Shown piece by piece: positions 57,930 through 64,000 of a stretch of 64,000 nucleotides of DNA; positions within the stretch are counted from its first letter, which is position 1, and every line of letters starts with the position of its first letter. The stretch lies in assembly GCF_963678635.1 (NCBI RefSeq), contig NC_087063.1, positions 44,220,759 to 44,284,758 of the forward strand. Reading direction: 5' to 3'. The DNA is from Symsagittifera roscoffensis. Lineage: Eukaryota > Xenacoelomorpha > Acoela > Convolutidae. Position numbers and translations under genes: made by a program. Below the pieces are notes generated by a model. It saw nothing but the letters and a program-made list of their open reading frames with translations. It ran no database searches and had not been told where the DNA came from.

Positions 57930-58114
57930 CTTCTTCTAGAAGAGAAAACAAATCTGAACCAGCCTGAGTACGGAGATGGATGAGTTGATGACCATCATCG
58001 GTAATATCATTGATATCCAGGCCATCGGTGAAGCACCTTCTCCACCATCGCCACTGCTCGGGTGTCGGCTTTGCTGGAAGCACAGGTGACTTGAACTTCG
58101 TTGTTGAATAAAAT
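57930..58114 (-). pseudogene. gag N-terminal fragment of element D
   Basis: The minus-strand translation has LPAKPTPEQWRWWRRCFTDG and DDGHQLIHLRTQAGSDLFSLLEE, typical of the gag start in Mag/K02A2.6-like Gypsy elements of invertebrates. It begins right after the D 5' LTR and stops where copy B inserted. A fossil fragment. Confidence 0.7.
58101..58113 (-). promoter_or_regulatory. Candidate self-priming primer-binding site of element D
   Basis: On the minus strand TTTTATTCAACAA lies one base after the 5' LTR. It is the exact complement of TTGTTGAATAAAA inside the same LTR (58146-58158). No tRNA-like TGG site is present. This is the layout of Tf1/sushi-type self-primed elements, where the 5' end of the transcript folds back on the primer-binding site. 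Confidence 0.55.
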
Positions 58115-58197
58115 TGTTGGAGGAAACGCCGCTTCTTTATAAAGCTTTTATTCAACAATATCTGAAATCAACATTAACATATAACAAATATATAACA
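58115..58197 (-). repeat. 5' LTR of element D (83 bp)
   Basis: TGTTGGAGG to ATATAACA on the + strand. It pairs with 7316-7398 at 82 of 83 positions and is followed by AAGAC (58198-58202), the second copy of the target-site duplication. Confidence 0.75.
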
Positions 58198-58310
58198 AAG
58201 ACAAATACCATATTAACTAATCAGAATCGAGGTGAGAATGCAAATTTTCGTTATAAATATTTATTAATTTCTCACTTGTCTCGATTTTGATTGGTTTATA
58301 CAGTTTTATT

Positions 58311-58350
58311 CTGCTTACTGACGAGTAAGCAGTATTGCCTAAATACTGCT
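58311..58350 (+). other. Two overlapping, mutually exclusive hairpins upstream of eIF3e
   Basis: CTGCTTACT (58311-58319) pairs perfectly with AGTAAGCAG (58324-58332). AGCAGTATT (58328-58336) pairs perfectly with AATACTGCT (58342-58350). The two stems share 58328-58332, so only one can form at a time. Confidence 0.7.
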
Positions 58351-58429
58351 ACGTAACCATCTAATCTCTAAAGGAATGAGGTCTCTGATTATTGCCCAGT
58401 TTGCGAGTATTTTAAATTTAGTTCAATTG

Positions 58430-58443
58430 TTTTTTTTTTTCAG
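58430..58443 (+). promoter_or_regulatory. 3' splice or trans-splice acceptor just before the eIF3e start
   Basis: A run of about a dozen T followed by CAG (58441-58443) lies five bases before ATG 58449. It is either the end of a 5'-UTR intron or a spliced-leader trans-splice acceptor. The 5-base leader is typical of trans-spliced messages in several invertebrate groups. Confidence 0.6.
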
Positions 58444-58448
58444 TCAAA

Positions 58449-58764
58449 ATGAGTGATAGTCAGAACCATCACGATATAACACATCTTTTAACTCCGTTTT
58501 TTGATCGGCAGTTAATTATTCCCTTCTTAGAGTTTCTCAGTGGTAAAGAAATTTATAAAGAAGAACATATCTTAAATGCTAAGATAGAGCTCTTAAGAGG
58601 AACTAAAATGGCCGATGCATTGGTGGAAATATATGAAACTATGGGGGAAACTGCACCTGATGATCTTCTGGCTCGAAGAGAAGCTATTGTTGCTGACTAT
58701 AGGTTGAGAGAACAGGAAATAACTAATATTGTTGGTGCTATCGAGAGAATACAACAGGACGAAG
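58449..58764 (+). CDS. eif3e: Eukaryotic translation initiation factor 3 subunit e, first coding exon
   Basis: 105 codons plus one base match the N-terminal domain of eIF3e (INT6). FFDRQLIIPFLEFLSGKEIY corresponds to human [20 protein letters not shown], followed by an IL-x-AK-x-x-LL...TKMADALVEIYETM stretch with the spacing of other eIF3e proteins. eIF3e is a PCI-domain subunit of the eIF3 complex that helps load the 40S ribosome onto mRNA in the cytoplasm. The ATG context is TCAAAATGA. The exon ends GACGAAG with donor GTAAGA at 58765 (phase 1). Reading on past the donor gives no eIF3e-like residues, so the open frame to 58883 is intron read-through. Later exons were not found in the window. 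Sole host gene recognised. Confidence 0.92.
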
Positions 58765-60639
58765 GTAAGATTGATCGGCCAATTTTGTTGCTTATGAACG
58801 AAGAGAAGACATTTATTTATGATGGCCCTTTTCAAACCCCCTTTCAAATTATTCCATTTTTCCAGCTGATTTTTTTGCTATGACTTAATGAGGGATGTAA
58901 CGTAAAGACAATAAATCCGTTTTTTCGAGTTGTTCACGCTTAAATTTCAGTTTTTTCCTGGTTTTCTCTGCTGTGTTTCTTATGATTTCTTTTTATGGTC
59001 ACAAGTGTTATAGACTCAAAACTTTTCAAATTTTTGCTTGTGCAAATTAAGCATCAAATAAGATACCGCTGAAATCAAGTGGGCCAATTAAGAGTCGATG
59101 GACGTAGTTCAGACTTTTATATAGGTCGCGATGATTTTTTTCGTTTTTTTTTTGTCAGAAGTCTTTAAGTTGAAAGGAAGGCAACTTCCACTATTAAACA
59201 GCAAAGGTGTAAAGTTCTCAAAAACGTGATCCATTTCTAGGTTCGAAAGTGGAATTAAATTTTCAGATTTCTCAGCGAAATGAAAATTTTCCTTATTGAT
59301 TCAGTTTCACAAATTGAAATAACTTTATCAAACATATGCCAATCAGAAACTCAATAAGCTTTAAGGGCATCTATATTTAAAATTCGAAAGATGAGATTTT
59401 TCAAAATACAAGTCAGTATTTCTTTTTCTGTTTACTTGCGTTCATTGACTCTTTTCCAATTGTCTGTTGGCTATGTTTGCATTTTGGCTATGTTTGCATT
59501 TGAGAAAGTCTTGAAAACGACCGAGCAGCGTCTATTGATTAACTTAAATGCTGTAGTTTCTCAGCTTTAATGGGACCCATCTGTCACACTTGTTGCTTAC
59601 AGTCTTAAGTTCCATTCAAATTTATTGGTTCTGCAATAATGGAAGGACAAATTGCAGAAATCGTGAATCAGTTAAAGATTCGAAAGCCGATTTAAGTTTT
59701 TATGTTCCCCAGTGGAATAAAAGAGTTCCCAGTGTATTTGGTTCAAGGTGAATTTTCTTAAATTGGGTTAGTGAAAATAATTTTGAAAATGAAGTACCTG
59801 AAGGCCATTTATACATTCTTAACCTTAGCGAGTGCAGGTCAAGTGTCTTATAATTGGGAGCTAGACTTTTTCTCCCGTATCAATCTATGTCTATATATTA
59901 TTTCCAGCCATGTTTAAGCAAGTTTATATGCTTAAGAATTATACGCTACATGTTTTTGCAACAGTCTATAGTTAGAAAGCTATGCTGTGCGAATAGGTTT
60001 TGTGCGTAACCGCATCGTTTTAATTGAAGCATGCATATTTGAACTCAATCATGCTTTGGAATGTTTTATTTCACCTTTTTATATATATAATTTTTTTCTA
60101 AACTTAAATCCGACTTGTTGCGTGCTATACTCCGATTTGAGCTTTAGTTTCTATTTGTACTATTATTACAATAGCGAACTTTTCTGAGCGTTTGTGTATA
60201 CTATGACTACTCTTTTTTTCTAAGCTAAGTCGCAAATATTGGTGCCACTTTTGAAGCACTAACGGCTTTTTGATAGCGTGTGCTTTGATATTCGAATAGT
60301 AATAAGATAACAGTTGATGCATTTTCAGTTCGTCAAATGAACCGAAAAAAGCTATTTGTTTCAAGCAACAACAATTTTAAAAAAATCGATTTCAGAATTT
60401 TTAAACTCATATCTCGCAATGTTTTGCAATGCATAATTTATACATAATGTGGCTTCATGCTTTCCTTTTTTCTTTACTTACAAACTAACGGTGGGTTCCT
60501 TCAGTTTGTTATAATCCAAATTATTACTCGCAAAATTGGGACTATTTGTATTTGGTGCCGCTTAAGCTGCATCGCATTGGCAATTTATTAGCATTAGTAG
60601 CTGCTTTGTTTTTGACTATTGTTTGCCGATTGTTAAACG

Positions 60640-60700
60640 TTCGTGGCCTAGAGAGCGGGGAGTGAGATTCGAAGTTGTAGGTTCGAGTTCAATTTGTTAC
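60640..60700 (+). mobile_element. tRNA-derived SINE-like head
   Basis: TGGCCTAGAGAGCGG (60644-60658) fits the RNA polymerase III A box, and GGTTCGAGTTC (60680-60690) fits the B box. The spacing and TTCGAAG between them is like a tRNA anticodon arm. The tRNA fold is incomplete and no second copy is in the window, so it is a SINE head or tRNA pseudogene. Confidence 0.5.
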
Positions 60701-61384
60701 AAAGTTTAACCAAATCGAGGCTTACTTCTATTTTTCTTATTTCACTTTATAGAGCTGCATTTTTGTCCTCGCTAGTGTTTGCAAAGCGCAGTTTCGCCTC
60801 TGTGCTGATTTTGGGCTTCAGTGTTTGTTTTGGAAGCTGAAGTCCCTCTTGAACCTATACACTACTGGTTACTGCTGCATGGGCTCAGTTGGTGTCCGCT
60901 GTCTGAAAAGCGCCCATTCAGTTCTGCGGATGTTATGGAGGCTATAGGGAAATGGCTGTAAGGAAAGTTTTTTTCAAGTTCGGGTCTGTTTAAAAAATTT
61001 TCTTGTCCTTAAAAAAAGCCGTGCGAAGTTTCAAGTTCATTGATATCTATCTATCTATATCAATCAATCCATTTTTTAAATGCATGTGAAAGCTATCTCC
61101 CCATGTTTACGCTTTCTAAATTTTGCTTCCTTAATGAAAGAATTTTCACGTTCAGGCCACAAAGTATATTGCATTGCTTAAGTTTTTTTTTTGATTTTCA
61201 GCTCATGAATGATGGGCCTATTGTAGGGCTATAGCATGGTTACCAGCATGAAAGAAGAGGAGGCGCGCAGCGCAGTGAAGTGTATTGTAATTGTTGGATT
61301 CATCCATCTATACATGAACATGGTGTTTTTGCTTTCCGCGGTTATTTCAAGAAGTTTGAAGTTTTTTACTTTATAGTGGAGTGC

Positions 61385-62720
61385 TGTCTTGGATGTCCCG
61401 GCAATTGCAAAGTTGGCCTACAAAAGTGAATACCTAAATATTTTCAGTTTCTGAGATATGCAGTTTTCGAAAACAGATTTCAAAAGCTTCATGAAATTTG
61501 AAATTCACAACCCTATAATGGGTTGCTGTCAGTGTAATTTCATGGATTGCAAGTCCTACAATCAAATATGTCTGCTCACATTCTTTTAGTTTCCGAGATA
61601 TGACGTTTTTTGTTTTTTTTGAAAATTTTAAAATCAGGCTTAACACTTGACCTAATTTGAAATTTCGAACCCTACAGTGGGGTTATGTCAGGTTACTCTC
61701 AGGAATTGCAAAGGTTGTCTCCAAATATGTCTGCTATATCTAAATCTTAGATAGATTTAAAATTCCAAACCCTATGGTGGGGTGCTGTCAGTGTCACAAA
61801 TCTTGCCTTCAAATACAGCTGATCAAAGTATTTTAGCTTCCGAGATATGACCTTTTTTGTAATTTTTAGAAAGGTTTACAAAAATTGGGTCCAAAAAAGC
61901 TGAAAATTTTGAAAAGTTCAAAATTTGAATTTCTCAATCCCACAGTTTGGTACTGTCTAGATACTTCAAAAGTTGACAAGTTTTTCCTTCATAAATAACT
62001 GATCAATGCCTTTATACTCGAGATATGGCGTCTTGATGTTTTTTAGGAACTGAAAAGTACTAAACAGAAAAACTTCTATAAAACAAAATTTGCTACCCTT
62101 AGAGTAACCTGACATAACCCCACTATAGGTTTCGAATTAGGTCAAGTGTTAAACCTAAGATTTTAAAATTTTCAAACAAAACAAAAACGTCATATCTGGG
62201 AAAGTAAAAGAATGTGAGCAGACATATTTGAAGGCAAGACTTGTAACCCATGAAAGTACCCTGACAGCATCCCATTATAGGTTTGGGACTTTCAATTTTC
62301 GTGAAGGTTTTTGAAATTTGTTTTGTTGACAAAAAGTGAAATTCCAAGCCCTATAGTGGGGCTGTGTCAGGGTAATAACAGGTGCACAAGTCTTGACTTC
62401 AAACTTGACAGCTCAAAATTTTTTAGCATCCAAGATATGGCTATCGTAGTTTTTTATGTAGGTTTCTCAAAAATTTGAGTTTCTCAATCCTCTTCTTTTG
62501 TGCTGTCTGGATAATCGAAAGGGTGGCAAGTCTTTCCTTCAAAAATGACCGATCAGCGCCTTTATACTTTCGATATAGCGTTTTGATGGTTTTTCATAAC
62601 TAAAAGTTCTTCATTGAAAAAACTTAATAAATTTGAATTTATCGACCTTTTGGTGGTGTGATATCAGGATACTCCTGGAGATATGGCTTTTGGTGGTGTG
62701 ATGTCAGGGCACTTGGAGAT
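61385..62720. repeat. Degenerate repeat cluster, direct and inverted
   Basis: At least seven direct, diverged units contain a CCCTATAGTGGGGTGCTGTCA-like core followed about 80 bp later by a TTCCGAGATATGACG-like core (cores near 61510, 61672, 61771, 61935, 62350, 62490 and 62650). Two more copies lie in reverse orientation (near 62125 and 62270). Arms 61506-61702 and 62101-62286 are imperfect complements and could form a long hairpin. The last part is a ~45-bp tandem pair with GGAGATATGGCTT (62645-62730). Confidence 0.75.
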
Positions 62721-62924
62721 ATGGCTTATATAATATGATTGCCCAAAAGTTTTCCGTTTTTGGAACATGACGTTTCTTTATTTAGAAACAAAAAATTATT
62801 ATGAGCTCAGATTTATTATTTCTTTTCAATTTTTGAACACTATTGCGGTGTGATCTGAAATTACCCAAAGAGTTAGCAGGTGTAGCCTATAACTTTGACT
62901 TCTTCAATCATTTCAATTAGATCC

Positions 62925-63850
62925 TATCAGCTATCCATACATTCAACAAGTCATCCCTCCATTTAGCTATCCTCCCAACTAGGCATCCATCCATCAAGCT
63001 ATAAATTTATCGATCAAGCCTTATTTATCAAGCGATCCATCCATCAAGCCACCCGCCGGCCCAGTCATCATTTTATCAAGCCGTTCAACCTTCAAGTGTT
63101 CCAATCGTTTAGTCATCAATCTATCCAACCAGCCAATCATTCATTGATCGGCAAATCCATCTAGCCGTGCATCCAGCAAGCCATCGATCCAGCTATTCAT
63201 TTAAGTGATCCATTCATCAAGCCATCCTTCATCAGGTCATCCATCTATCTAGCCATCAACCCAGCTATCTATCCATTCATCTATCCAGCCGTGCAATCAA
63301 CCATCCATTCATCTTGCCATCCGTCCATTCAACTAGCAATATTTTCATCTAGCTATCCATCGATCTAGCCATCCGTCCATCCTGCGCTCCATCCATTCAT
63401 CGTGCCTTGCCTTCCATCCATTCATCATGCCTTCCATCCATTCATCCTACCTTCGATTCCATCCGTTCATCATCGATCTAGCCATCCATCTATCTAGTTA
63501 TCCATTCGTTCTGCCTCCATCCATCTAGCCTTTCATGCATCCCATCAGGTATCCCTGCAGCCGTCCCTTGTCAATCTAGCCATCAATCGAACCAGCCATC
63601 TCTGCATCCAACAGCCCATCCGGTCAGCCATCGGTCCAACAACCCATGCGTGCACCTGGCCATCCTTCGAATCAGTTATCTCTCAATCCCGCCATCCATC
63701 GATACAGCCATCCATTCATCTAGCTATCCATTCAACCACCAATTCAGCTAAACATTCAGCCAGTCATATATCCAGCCATCAACCCATCGAACTGTTCAAC
63801 CAACCAGTCATCCATCCGCCGAGCCATCATCCATCTGTCATTGGTTTCTC
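62925..63850. repeat. Degenerate CCATC-rich simple repeat
   Basis: About 920 bp dominated by CCATCCATC, ATCAAGCCATC and ATCTAGCCATC words without a fixed period. It looks like an old tetranucleotide (ATCC)n array that has decayed and expanded into longer words. Confidence 0.85.
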
Positions 63851-63967
63851 GCGTCCGCCAGAAACCCCCCTCCCTTAATTCGCTGGTTGATAAAAAAACA
63901 ATGAAAAAAAATATATTCTAACGAAAACAAAAGGGAAAATTTTGGTATTTTTCTTGTTTTTCTTTAA

Positions 63968-63982
63968 ATATATATATATATT
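63968..63982. repeat. Short TA dinucleotide run
   Basis: Seven TA units in an A/T-rich stretch at the window edge. Confidence 0.8.
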
Positions 63983-64000
63983 TCATTGTTTGTATCAAAG

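Larger units (their letters stand above)
58203..58448 (+). promoter_or_regulatory. Host region upstream of eIF3e (promoter or 5' UTR)
   Basis: About 245 bp of host DNA between element D and the eIF3e start. It has an imperfect inverted repeat (AATCAGAATCGAGGTGAGAA near 58220 against TTCTCACTTGTCTCGATTTTGATTGG near 58269) and two overlapping hairpins (58311-58350). It ends in a long T-tract and CAG. No TATA box is evident. The transcription start cannot be fixed. Confidence 0.4.
58765..64000 (+). other. AT-rich intron (eIF3e) and/or intergenic sequence
   Basis: More than 5 kb from the eIF3e donor to the window end, with no exon I can recognise. Contents: a 17-18-bp tandem pair (GCTATGTTTGCATTT) near 59468-59503; a tRNA-derived head at 60640-60700; degenerate direct and inverted repeats at about 61385-62720; a CCATC-rich tract at about 62925-63850; and a TA run at about 63968-63982. 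Whether all of it is one intron is not shown by the sequence. Confidence 0.5.

Noticed and set aside
58765-58883. The open frame of the eIF3e exon continues 119 bp past the donor site.
   Set aside because: Similarity to eIF3e stops at the GTAAGA donor and the extra residues look like intron translation, so the exon was ended at 58764.
59987-60187. Open frames of 60-80 codons in the eIF3e downstream region (also 61040-61234, and several minus-strand ones).
   Set aside because: Low-complexity, AT-driven translations without recognisable domains. None fits the next part of eIF3e.
60640-60700. A functional tRNA gene.
   Set aside because: Box A and box B are present, but I could not close an acceptor stem or a complete D arm, so it is listed as a SINE-like head.

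Overview
This is a eukaryotic, almost certainly invertebrate-animal, genomic window. The only recognisable host gene is the first coding exon of translation initiation factor eIF3 subunit e (58449-58764, + strand), followed by a consensus splice donor and by more than 5 kb in which no second exon was found. The mix of giant Ty3/Gypsy elements, LINE pieces with PHD-type and reverse-transcriptase signatures, and a Penelope-like element fits an animal. I could not place the phylum.

About 58 kb of the window is nested retroelements. From left to right: the 3' part of a giant Gypsy element (copy A, 1-6289, with its 895-bp 3' LTR); LINE fragments on the minus strand (6290-7310); the 3' end of a compact minus-strand Gypsy element D (7316-8086); giant copy B (8087-31129); giant copy C (31130-57622), inserted in the 3' LTR of B; a Penelope-like element (55464-57540), inserted in the 3' LTR of C; the last 307 bp of the LTR of B (57623-57929); the 5' end of D (57930-58197); then host sequence and eIF3e. 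Repeats at the insertion ends support this order: AAGAC around D, GAA around C and TTAAGG around the Penelope element. The two LTRs of C are each 879 bp once the insertion is set aside and differ at 8 positions by my count, so C is young.

The giant family is about 24.4 kb, very large for an LTR element. Its parts are: LTR; a primer-binding site resembling the 3' end of tRNA-Asn; a ~3.1-kb leader with a repeated CCCTCCG-type motif and a covarying two-hairpin RNA; gag with two zinc knuckles; protease, reverse transcriptase and RNase H; a linker carrying a repeated TTGTCCGGGGAG motif; integrase; a macro (ADP-ribose-binding) domain; a splice-acceptor-like site; a giant ORF3 of up to ~2,950 residues in the envelope position, with an SGNH hydrolase domain, a second SGNH-like domain and a long unrecognised remainder; the same GTCCGGGGAGTA motif; and the 3' LTR. 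A and B are clearly decayed. C looks close to whole, with only a handful of breaks.

The rest of the window (58765-64000) is AT-rich intron or intergenic DNA with degenerate direct and inverted repeats, a tRNA-derived SINE-like head and a long degenerate CCATC-rich tract.
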